Below are positions 23,101 through 35,000 of a DNA stretch of 64,000 bases, in pieces. Position numbers and translations under genes: made by a program. Source of the DNA: Camarhynchus parvulus (lineage: Eukaryota; Chordata; Aves; Passeriformes; Thraupidae); the NCBI RefSeq assembly GCF_901933205.1, contig NC_044573.1:35870993-35934992 (forward strand). The letters run 5' to 3'. Below the pieces are notes generated by a model. That model was given only the letters and a program-made list of their open reading frames with translations, was not told where the DNA came from and searched no databases. The stretch's first letter is position 1. Every line of letters begins with the position of its first letter.

Positions 23101-24194
23101 GCAGAAGCTGTCAGCTTGAAGAGATTACATTCCCAGCAAAAGGCTCTTTTAATTTGTCAATCTCTTTGCATTTGCTCGTCCAGGACTGACCCCTATGTAG
23201 GAACCCTAATTCTTAAAAAAAACCCACTACTTATTTTTGCAGGAATGCAGCTAATGCTCACGACAAAGTATTACATGGGAGACACCTTCTCTGGAGACTG
23301 CTGCTGTAAGAAATCATCAATAAACCTTTGTGAAGCAGCAACATTCAGTTTTAGATGCTGATAATTTGAACGGTGCTGGGCACAGATAGATCTGTATCAG
23401 TGATTCTCAAAGACCTGGATTCAATACAGAAAGCTTTTCCCTTATCAGGCTTGTTCGATTTGTTTGAAACACTAAAGGAGAAAAGCATGAAGTCAGATTC
23501 CCAAGTGCCTTTCTCAAGGACCTTTGCTTCCAAACCCGTGAATCACTAGCAGCATCTAGTGGCTGCAATAAACCAAACATTTTCAGGTTGACTGTGGCAT
23601 GAAATACAGGCAAATCAGTTCTAAATGGTGTTTTTTTAGCTTAGTTACATGACTACCTTGAATTACAGCAACACCAGTGTTAGAGAGATTCTCTCAGATA
23701 CTCATGTATTACTGTTAGCCAAGGAACTCCTCCTGCCTGCATCAATCTGGATTTACCCCCGAGGACAAAACAGGTAGACTCTGCCATCATCACAGCCTCT
23801 GCTACTGTGATCTGAGCATGGTAGCAAGAACCTGCATTTCCACAAGGCTGGAGAGCATCAGGAAGCAGCATACCAAGTTCACATGGCATGCAGAAGCATA
23901 AGACACGTGCTCACAGAGCCTAAGAATAACTTTACACAGTAAGAGAGTACTACGAGCTGCTACACCAGGTCAGAGGGAGGAACAGAACAAAAGTCAGAGC
24001 AACTGAACATCAGTTCCTCCCACCTGCTGCTGTTCTGACAGCCCCTCAAAGGGCAGAATGCATGGTACAGCTGGGACAACTACAAAATATAAAATAGGTT
24101 ACAATAAAAAAAGAGATGAAGAAGACAGAAATCCCCATGAATTCCCAGCTACTGTAGCAACTGCTTTTTACTGTCAAGGAAAAGAAACTAAAGC
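20118..24194. other. Intergenic sequence toward the FAM98A 3' end
   Basis: 4 kb with no recognised gene or repeat. Frames at 21115-21477 (+) and 20600-20911 (-) have no family resemblance. Confidence 0.6.
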
Positions 24195-25318
24195 AAACAG
24201 AACATACAGATACTTTTATTGCTCACCTTTTATACAACAGCACACCTTCAGCCATTTTCTTTCACAGCTTTTTGACAATGTTTATGTACACAAAAAACCC
24301 AGCAAGAAGCATTATGTGGCTTTCAGTAAAGAAAAAAACCCAAACATTAGAACACCAAACTCAGCCAGGTTTTGTTTTCTGCAGCAATAATAAAAGGGCT
24401 TCCTCCAGGCAGGAACTAATCTTCCCAGGCCGTAGTGCATTTCTTTAAAAAGACAACCCCCAAAACAAATTGCCCTAGATTTGCTGAGCCAGTGGTATTG
24501 AACTTGTAAATAAAATAAACTTCAGTTTGTCATTTCTTCTAGCTGATTTCAAGTAAAAATTAGGTTTGGAGGAGGAGCAACTTGTTTTGGATGGATGCAG
24601 GTCAGTTTGAGTTGCTACACCTAACTACAGGCCTACACACACTATCGGTTCACAATTTAGCTTAGTTTGAAATGATCTTTGCAGATTTTGGCGGCGGTCA
24701 GTCTTCATTGTTGAGCAGGTGGGAAAACGTGGTTTAGCAGGAGATAAGGCTACTGAACATGGCATCCACAGTAGAGCTCAGATAACACAAAACCCCATTT
24801 GTCAGAGTTCCCTGTGCGTGCGCACACGCACTGTAACAGCATCATGACTGAAACAAGAGGTCAGCAAGAAGAAAAGCAACACTCCAGACTGGTTTAGAAC
24901 ATGTAACTCTACAATGATTTGGGGGAGAAAATGCAGAAGTTCTACTGTGTACTATAACAGACAAATTTGACAGGTCTTGGTATTTCTCCAAATCAAAATA
25001 GAAGGCAAACACAGCAGGCATATTTAGAACAAAAGTGTTTTGAGCAGAGGGAACCAGTCCAACATCCAAAAAGCATGGCTATTAGTTGATGTTTAGGATG
25101 CAGGGGGTAGTGACAATGTCTTTCATTCAGACAGGTAGAGGTGGGTGGGGAGGAGAGGTCTACACGAAATTGTGCTTTGCTCTATGCAAAACATCCCACC
25201 CAAAGAGATTCTACCTGCTGCGTACAAACCTGTACTAATTCAAGCAGCATTTAAGTCAGGCCTCTGAAACCAGGTTTCTATTATGTGAGCTCTGCTGAAG
25301 TGTGAATTTTTAGCAGCC
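24195..25318 (-). other. FAM98A: FAM98A 3' untranslated region
   Basis: Minus-strand transcript after the stop at 25319-25321 down to the AATAAA at 24215. Its end is inferred from that signal only. Confidence 0.5.
24215..24220 (-). terminator. Polyadenylation signal AATAAA (FAM98A)
   Basis: Minus strand reads GAGCAATAAAAGTATC, about 1.1 kb after the FAM98A stop, a plausible UTR length for this gene. No other strong hexamer was noticed between it and the stop. Confidence 0.55.
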
Positions 25319-26071
25319 TCAGCTGGTGAAGTGTCTTCCTTGTCCAAAGCCAGATTGATTATACTGATAACCTCCATGCTGGAAGTGCTGCTCAAACTGC
25401 CCTCCTTGATTAAAGTTCTGTCCACCTCTGCCCCCCCAGCCGCCTCCTTGACCTCCTCGGCCACCGCGACCGCCACGGCCACCCCTCCCTCCTCCACGGC
25501 CACCCCCTCGGTCACTGTGGGACCCACCATCTTGGTATCTGTTGTCTTGCTGGTAACCACCACCACCACCACCCCCCTGGTAGCCACTTCCAGAATAAGA
25601 AGACGACTGGTAGCCACCATAGCCTCCTCCTTGGTAGCCACCACCACCATGGTAGCCACCTGTTTGAAAACCTGCATCTCTGTAGTTGCTCTCCCTGTAG
25701 CCGCCATCCTGGTAGCCACCACTTCCGCCATCTGTCCAGCCTCCTTGAAGCTTGTTTCCTCTTCCTCCACCTCTGCCACCATGATCATAACCACCACGTC
25801 CTCCTCGTCCCCCTCGATCATGGCTCCCTTGTTCATGACCTCCTCGCCCTCCGTATGAAGAGTCATAGCCTCCTCTTCCTCCTCGGTCATGACCCCCGTG
25901 GTCGTAACCTCCCCGCCCTCCATAGGAAGAGTCGTAGCCACCTCTGCCTCCTCTGCCACCGCCTTGCTGCGAGCCACCCTCTGGTCTTTTCTGCCATGGT
26001 GGCATCTCAGGAGGTGGAGGTTCAATTTCATTGGGCCTTCCTCCTCTGTCAGGCACTCTGCCCATTAGCAC
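25319..26071 (-). CDS. FAM98A: FAM98A last exon, Gly/Arg-rich tail
   Basis: 250 codons plus stop, acceptor CCTTTGCAG. Begins VLMGRVPDRGGRPNEIEPPP, then RGG/YGG repeats (GGYDSSYGGRGG units, GGRGGGRGGRGGRGGRGG), and ends GQGRHFTS. RGG arms bind RNA and are arginine-methylation targets. Long frames on both strands and in other frames here result from the biased repeat. Confidence 0.96.
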   Translation of the reverse strand: MLMGRVPDRGGRPNEIEPPPPEMPPWQKRPEGGSQQGGGRGGRGGYDSSYGGRGGYDHGGHDRGGRGGYDSSYGGRGGHEQGSHDRGGRGGRGGYDHGGRGGGRGNKLQGGWTDGGSGGYQDGGYRESNYRDAGFQTGGYHGGGGYQGGGYGGYQSSSYSGSGYQGGGGGGGYQQDNRYQDGGSHSDRGGGRGGGRGGRGGRGGRGGQGGGWGGRGGQNFNQGGQFEQHFQHGGYQYNQSGFGQGRHFTS

Positions 26072-29000
26072 CTGCAAAGGGAAAGGGAAAACTGCCATAG
26101 GAGTTGTGACACCTCACACAAGAGTCACATCTACTGAGACACACCACAGATAGCACCCACTCCAAGGTTTTTACATTCAGGCAAGTTTTGTGTTTGAACG
26201 TGACAGACCTCTGTGTCCAGTTAATAAAAGTTAAACAGGGATTATCTAGTACTTGAAGCACTGCTAACAAGACAAGTCAAACAGCAGGCACACCACCATG
26301 GGCAGCACCAACACAGTCTTTCACTTAACACTTTATTAGTGCAGAGTGCTAAACTAAAATAAGCACAAGTACAATGCAACACACTCTCTCTCCTAACTAG
26401 TGCTCTGAGTTCCTGTAGAAGCCACTGACTTGGTAAATAAAGGGCAACAAATTCTATTTTTCAGTGAGGATATGTAGAAACTTAACAGACAGGTGTGAGC
26501 ACTGATCAGAGTGGAACAAGATTCTAGAGGTCTTTACCTGTCTAAGGATGGTGTGACCTTAAAAATTTAGCAAGGCAAAATGGGACAGGACATTTGTACT
26601 GCTTGAAGTTTTGAAGAAATATAACAAAGGAGCTTCAATGGAAGTAGGCCACTTTGCTATTTTACACTACTGTTTTGGAAAACATTTAGTAGTGATAATG
26701 GAGATAAGTTAACAGATTATACATCAGCAGCAGGGCAGTACTGCATTCCTACTACAACATACATAGTCTGGTGAAAGGGTCAACCTGTCTTACTACTTAA
26801 TTTCTTTCACACCAACAACACTAAAATGGTGCAGAAATTTTTTGGGTAGGATGGGCTGTGGCCAAATCAGCACACTCCAAAATTAATTAAAACTTTACCA
26901 GAGGTACAGTTGGCACTCAAAAGGTAGAAGAGCATGCACCTATCCCCACAATTTTAAAGCACCAAGTATGCTGCTGTACATAGCTACTGAGCTGCAAGTT
27001 CAGTATATATATTTTTTTGAGCCTATTACTCTTGTAAAGTCATAATTTTTGAAACAAGCTAAATTATTTAGTCTAAGCCATTTTTCTCCCATGTCATTAT
27101 TAGAACTATACACTTGATTGTAATCTATTTGTGTACTCAGGGCAATCTAATTTGTGGGATCCTTGCCTTGTGATTTATTACATTCTATTTACACAGACCA
27201 GAAACAGTTACTATGTAGATGTTATTTTAGACACCGTGGCAGAATCAGGTAGCAGTGGAGTAATGGCTTTTGTAATTCTAGCAAGACAGAGCAGGCCTAC
27301 TCCCACTGAAAGTAATCCAAGGTATTTCAGCAATTTTTACTGCCCCAAAGAAGGGACACTGTGAACCTCAAAAGCTGAAACTGCACTATCCATAATCCAC
27401 TGATACATTATCTGTAATATATAAACACCAAATCTCTTATCCTTTATTTCCAAATTCCACTTACAATTCTGAAAAAAAATAGGATTTATTACTACATTCA
27501 AGTTACTTAAATATTCCTAAAAGAACAAGACATTTGTCACCAAAGGTACCTTATTAATGGCACATGCAGTCTTCTCTCGGATGGATCCACTGCTGGTTCT
27601 CATAATCTTAGACAGATCCTGCCGAGCTGCCAAGAGATTTGCAATTGATATAGTGCACTTAGTAGACAAGAGGGCACGTTTTGGCTGGTAGACTTTGGCC
27701 AGTTTTTCTGTTTGACTCTGTTGGAGCAAAGAAAAATAAAACCCAGTCAGTTAAAGCAATAGGACATCTCATGAAAAGAATCAAATCAATACTGAATAAC
27801 AAGCCACTACTGCAAACAGAAGAAAAAGTTATATAAAATCAGTGAGAACTACTTTATAACTTAGGATTACTTCAATCAAACTAGCATTTGTCATATTAAT
27901 TTCTTAAGTAAATAGGAAACACAATTCTGACTGAAATGCCAAGACACCAATGAGCTGACAATTTCAACATACACATCAAACTATTATTTCCAGGCAGTCA
28001 AACACAGAATAGAGGTGTGCCATATAGTTACATGAATTGCTGCTAAAATCCAGAAGACACTGAAAGTGAAACACATCTGTGTTTAGCCTCCAGACCCCCT
28101 TCTGTGCCTTCACCCTGACCTGTACCCATTCCAGCTGGGCCAGCATCACCCCATCTCCAGCCCTTAGCAGAAAAAAGTCCTGTTAACTCATTTCACTTTT
28201 CACTCCAGTCAGCTTTTCACAAAGACAAGGCACCAAGAGGCCCGGCAGAGCTAGAAATGAGATCCTACACCCAACTTTGCCTTGTATGCAATGTCTCTTC
28301 CTCTACTGCCTTTCAGCATTAACCACTCTGGCTTTCTTGAACACCTCAAAAGTTTTCCAGCTGAGACACAGGAGAAATCTGTGCTATCACACATGAGTTA
28401 CTACACAAGTTTCATCTCTCTTCAGTCATCAACAGAGTGTAGTGTGTGATGCAGTCAGGATATACAGACTGCAATCTGAATGCAGATGATGGCAATGGGG
28501 ACAGGCAAACCAGGTTTCCCAACATATCTTAACAGTGCAAAAACTTAGAAGCACATTTTAAAATCCTAAAAAAAAATCTTGTTTTCCATCCAAAGGCAGC
28601 AAATTGGAATATGGCACTGGCTAAAGGTAGAAGCAAAAATATTCACAAGAGTTACTAGTGTATTATTCCCTGGTAAGTTTGACTGAGCTCTGAGCACAGT
28701 ATTTTGGTCCTATGATACTGTTTTAGGTGAAACTTGAAATTTTAAGTTTAAAAAAATCCCTAATAATAGACTGCAAGGGTTTTTCTCCCTGGTGTTTCCA
28801 CCATCTGGAGAAGTGGCTATTTAGTAATTTACGATTATATTCTGATACTTTTCAAATAAAAAAGAAAATTATCATCTTGCTAAAAGTTACTGTTAAAACA
28901 AACTCTTTTGTGTCTCTGGAATACTACAGCAACATTCTCCAAATTTGTATTGTTATGCTTCTAAAAATATTTGCATTTTAATAGATATAAATGCATATAC

Positions 29001-32000
29001 ACAATTTGTGGGTTTTGTGAAAATATTTTGTGCAGCTAGTCAAGTTCAAAAGTATCTGAGAATTCCTAAGAAAAAACACAAAACCACATGGATAAAGATG
29101 CCAAAGCTGTAACAGAATTAGAAATCCCTGGTTTTAAAACATAATTCACACTTTTGCTCATTTTTATTCACTATTAAAATACTTAGATAGTCAGCTAGTT
29201 CTTCAGTCATCTACTAAAAAGCCTGAAGAATACAAGGTTTAATAGAAAGTACAACAGTAGAAGTCCTACTCAGATGATGAAACAAAATGGGACAGGTCAC
29301 AGTTTATTAATAAGTATAGCTGCTTTTTGAAAAAACAAACACTTATCAAGAAAAAAACACTCAATGATTCTATGTGTCACAGTTTAGCACTAATAACTCT
29401 GTCTCAAACACTATCAGCAGTATACTTAACACCATGTTAGCAGATCTGGTTTAGTCCTGGAAAATAAATTACATCTACTATTTTTTAAAACCCTGTCATT
29501 TCTTTCTGAGACATAGGAAATAGAGAAATCATGTTAATTATTTCTAAAAGCAGAATACGTATCATGTACTCAAGGGAGAACAGATCTCATGTCACAGCCA
29601 CTTGCACAGTTCAAAGACAAAAGAGGCACATAAATCATCACCCTGTCTATAAGGTAAGAAGAAGTAGTGCCTTAGCAGCTTTTCTCATGTGCATCTGTGG
29701 AGTTGTGATTGCAGACACAATTTGAGTTAGGGAAATCTGATTGCTGTGGACAGCACAAAGTAAGATAAGGGATGGTCAACAGGAAGATGCTTTTCTACCA
29801 TCACATAAGACACAGCACTTAATGTTTCACATGGTACTCTTAACACAGCTGGATCAGTAATCTTTACTTTTTCCAGTGGCTTTGGTGTGTAGTTATATAC
29901 AGTCTGACTTCTCATTTTAGAGACTGATTTAAAATCCAACAGTTTTAAGTAACATATTTTTATTCGTCTTCCATTGTCATACACTTCTTTAAAACTCAAA
30001 ACAAAACCAGACAACTCCTGTGATTATTTTGGACTCATGAAGGACAAAACAATGATGCAGTTTTCCAGAGATACTTATTATAAAGTGTTACCATCAACCA
30101 GGACTTCACAGCAAGCTGTCTGTACCTTAGCTCTGTCTGACCAGCCGAAGGATTGCACAGTAACATCCAAACGTTTGACTAACAGTTTTCTTCGGACTTC
30201 GTACTCGTTGGCTATGGCTTGATTAATTGCTTCTATTTTTTCCTGAAACAAAAATTTGCAAACAATCTATAGATTAAAGTGTTTCTACTTAATAAACTAC
30301 GTGGACGAAAGAGAGTATCACACAGAGAAAATATGCATGGCTTAAGACTGCAATTATCTACCTTGTCAAATGGACTCACAGCCAAGCTGTGCCTGCTGAT
30401 GTTACTTTCCTGAAGCTTCCAAGGCTTATGTTCATTCAGCCTTTTACCATTTCTAACAGCACAAAAACTGCACACACTGCTGAGGCACTTCTCAACATCC
30501 ACCAGGACAGAGAAACAAAGGTGAGAAGATACTACAGGCAACAAGCTGAAGCAACGGCATACATAACTCCTAAAAACAGGATGTTCGTGCCTTCTTAAAA
30601 AGTAGAAAGCTTAAGGATAAAGACAGAGCAAAGATAAAGACTAAAAGTAAGTACAGTACTGCAAGAGGATCTTGATTAAAGCACAGTCTGCATACAGCCA
30701 AAACAACAAAGTGCCCTACAGCAAAAAGCCATCATGAGAAACAGCTGGTAACAGACAGTGGTTTAGTTAGAGCAGCAGGTGAGATATGCACCATCACAGA
30801 AATAATAAGTATATTTAAAGAGGCCAGCTGGAGGGAGAACAGAGGGGCCCACCCTCAGTCTCAACAATACAAGCACTGAAGGAAGCAGACTGCTGGGGGA
30901 AGATGCGATTCAGCCTGAAGTGAGAGAGACGAGAGACCTGAAGTCTTGCAGCAGCAGCCATAGCTGTGAGCCTGGTGCAGCAGCAGCCATAGCTGTGAGC
31001 CTGGTGCAGCAGCAGCCACAGCTGTGAGCCTGGTGCAGCAGCAGCCACAGCTGTGAGCCTGGTGCAGCAGCAGCCACAGCTGTGAGCCTGGTGCAGCAGC
31101 AGCTACAGCTGTGAGCCTGGTGCAGCGGCAGTGGTTAACCCAGGCGCCATGCTCCCAGCACAGCAGGTGACAAATCCCAGCTGGAGAAGATCACAGCTCT
31201 GCAGCCTGGGTGTACAATGTCTCTCCCAGCTCCTACCTGCATACTCACTGCCTCTTGGAGAGGCTATGAAGGAAGCAGACTACTCCAAGTGACAAAAAGA
31301 GGGGGACATTATGAACAGACGAAGCCCCAGAAGCAGACATGCCACCGTCTCAGCAGGACTAGATCACACACACAGGGCTGGTAAAGGGCAGGAGAGGAAG
31401 GTTTAAGCTACTGCACAAGCATGCTGGTCAGCACCACCACTGTAGGTCTCTCATTTTGGAAAAGTTTAACCTGCACCTGGACCTAGAGATTCATGAGTCT
31501 AAGATCTTATCAGTTGCTGTACATTTATTGCACCAACATATACATTATACTGCAAGAAATTATCTTCTTGTCTTCAGAAAGAGAAAAATCATTTTGCAAA
31601 ACACAGGATCAATACTTTGCACACTTGGAAAAGGGAAATGGGCTCTAATACCTGCAACTACTCACCCAGTGAGCTGGTCCCAGTTGTTTCTTTAATAAAG
31701 GTTTTCCAACATGATTAGGTGGAACCTTTGCTAGAGTTTCCTTCAGCTGTGAGGAGACATATAAAAATATAAGCTTTGGCTAAAAAAAATTGTTTTTCAA
31801 GATTCATATTAAAGGAGAGGACTGTTGGACAGTGAAAGGCATGACACAGCAACCTCCAATATCAAGTTATTTTCTCTGGAACAGAGAGCACACTTCTTTT
31901 GGAAAGCAACTGGTTTTAGATTTCTGGTAGTCTCAGCTATAATTATTTAAAAATTAAGAGTAGGGACTATAGAATAGATCAGCAGTAAAAACAAAGACAC

Positions 32001-35000
32001 CATGAGGTACTGCTACTCTTGAAGTCATAGGGATTATTCTACACATCATCTTTTTAATCCAGAAAAGAACCCACATTTGTATCAAAAAGCTTATTTTAAG
32101 ATGATGTAAAATGTAATGACCCAAAGAAGGCCTCCTCTATACAATCAAAAGGAGAAAAATCTTCAGTATGAAATTTTAACTATTTTGCATTTTAGGAGTT
32201 TGGACACAAATTATCTATCCCATCTCAAAATTTCTTAGGACTTCAAAGGGGAAGAAATGGAGTGGCAGTGACAAAAACTTCCAAAAGTAGTTTGGAAAAA
32301 AAAACCACCAACTTGTTCATTCCAGCATGTGATCTAACACATTCAGTGACCTGGTTTTCCAATGATACTGAGCAAAATTTATTTAGGATTTTAAACCTAA
32401 GTGTTTTCAAATAGCACTGTTTGGAGGAGCTTTGTAATCACAGAATACTCTGCACTGGAAGGGACCCATATCTGTTCTTCAAAGTTAAAGACTGTCTTCT
32501 GCCATTCCCTATCTGCTGTTCTGCTCTCCCCTATCCTGCATATTAAGTGACTAAATGTGATTTAAAAGCTTTCTGTCTCCAACCTTTGGTCTGTGCACTG
32601 GACAGTCCATTCCACTTAATTCCTCTGATTTATAAAAATTACTCAGAAATAATTTTTTTTTTAAATCACAACAGCCTGGAGAACACACACACGCAAGGAA
32701 TAAAAATAAATGGAATCACAAGAAATGATGAAGTCTTAGGGAGAAGGTGTTATGTTTTACTTTAGTTACACCACCTTTTAACCAAAATATCTTTAAAACA
32801 TTAGGTTCTCGTACAAATTTGTTTAGGTGTATTTCTTGAAAAACATTTCTCTTTAACATTCTTCCTGAGGCCCAGGATGAGCACTTTCTATGTCTTCTGC
32901 AACAAGTGATGGCATCAAAACCTAGAGCAGTTACCCTGAAAAGCGATGATAGCAACAGCCTCTGACCTCATGCCTTGGCATGGAAAAATCCTTCAAAATA
33001 ATTTTCAACATTCTGACTCTTTGTATATGCATTAAAACACATTAACTCTCCTTCACAATTCAAACACTGCTGTTTCACAAGAGGCAAATCTCACCCAGGT
33101 AGCAGAACTAGTTTCCATCAAAACAACAACATCATAAATATTCAAATTTTTCTTCCTTTGGATCTTACTTTTTTTTCAATTCCGCTGAAGAACTGGAACA
33201 TCGTTATGTTGGCGGGAGGCTTGGACATGCCTAAAGCAATGCAGATGCCTTTCAGCTCCTGAAAGACTTCACTGCCACCCCCTTCCTGGGCTTTTTTAGG
33301 AGGGGCATTCACACACAGCATTCTGGCAGCTTCCAGTTCTGAGATGAGGTATGCTGGGGTAAGAAAAATTAGATTTGACAATCAGATATAAAAGAGTTAT
33401 TTTAGAGCCAGTGAAAACTCAAGTGCTTCAACAAACAAATGTGCAAACTGACTGTTTTGGATAGAGAGAGGGATAGAAATTTTGTATCTACAAAATTTCT
33501 TGTATCTTCAAGATATCTTGTATCTTTAATTTTCTTGTATCTTCAAGAACACTGGTATTTACAATCACTGAGTTCAGTGCTAGAAACACAACAAATAGAG
33601 GACAGGTTTAGTACAACCAATTAAAGCCTGGAAAAAATCCCTATGATTCCAGCAAGTATTAATCCCAGAGTTCAACAGTGCATAGCTCTTTTCCTTCAGG
33701 TTTTGCCCAGCAAAGACAGGAAATTAGGACCATGGAAACAAGCAGGATGAGGGACTGAGATGTGTATTTTAGGGTACACAAGCAAGCGCTTCTTGAGGTT
33801 CTAGGAAACAAGCAAGGTAACAAGTAGAGAGAAGTGAAATGTCAGATCAATCTCCTCTACTTCCCCACACAAAACATAGAGTGGAAGAATAATCCCAGCG
33901 AGAAGTACTATTGAGAATTCATGTTTACAATAACTTCAGAAAGAAAGGCTGTGACTGATGAAATAGAAGCTAGAATGGCTGAAATTTCTTCAATATCAGA
34001 ACTGTAAGAGCCTACTATTACATTGTAACTCCTTCCCCAAACAAAAAGAGAAAAATCAAAATCACAACTTCTGAACACCATATATGCCCAGAATTTCAGC
34101 ATCAGGTGTCATTTACAGCGATATAAATTTACAATTATATAAACAGCCATTGTTTGCAGGTGTCAAAACTTTAAGGTTTGAATTTTAAAAAAAGCACAAG
34201 TTTAACAATGCTTTTCTCCTTAATCATAGTCAATGACCATAGTAATAATATACATAAACACTTCTAAAAATAAGAAAAACTGATACTGCAGACACACTTG
34301 TGAGCAGGGAAGTAAACCCACGGATATACAAAAGAAGCTCATTAGTTATAAAACTGGGACAGATAAAAAGATTAAGAAAAGAACACAGCATTTTAATGAT
34401 CTCTAGAATGCCGTCTCCTAAAGATACAGAATACCTTATAAATAAAAAAATTCTTAGAATATGTAAAACAGTGAAGCATCCTTTGTAAGCTCTTTCAGCA
34501 ACACTTTATACAGGTTTTTCTTACATTGAACTTTCAATTACTTACACTCTTTTCAGGCCTACTGAAAAAGAAACTAGCAGGAGAATTTTGTTCCAAAAAT
34601 TTACAGATCATATTTAAGCTGTCTTCAACCTCCCCTAACAATCACAGAAATTTTTAAGTCTATCACTAAGATGAATGTTCTTTAGATAGCTATTCTATTT
34701 TTGCACAACTTTTCTGAACCAGCCTGAAACTCCTGTACTTTTTGTTTTGCAGATGCTAGTGCCTAACATTGTATTCTAGTGATGCTGCGTATTAGGACAA
34801 TCAATCCTAATTACTTGGGTTTATTTGGTGCTTTCATCTCCCAGCAATACTGCTACATCTTCCAAGTGACAAACTGTGCTGCATGTCATTAAAATGTAAA
34901 ATACCCTAGCATTTCACAGAGGGTTATCCTGTTTCTCCTGAAAAAAACTAGTTTTATGGCTCACATACAACAGGATACCTAATAAGTTCACTTGACACAG

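Noticed and set aside
25240..26031. 263-codon minus frame and 175-codon plus frame over the Gly-rich exon
   Set aside because: They overlap the FAM98A RGG exon in other frames; the composition follows from the biased codons, and the FAM98A frame has clear homology.
30815..31048. Ala/Leu-rich minus frame (repeated AAAAPGSQLW/LLLHQAHS)
   Set aside because: It is the translation of the 29-bp minisatellite, with 29 not divisible by 3 so each unit changes frame.
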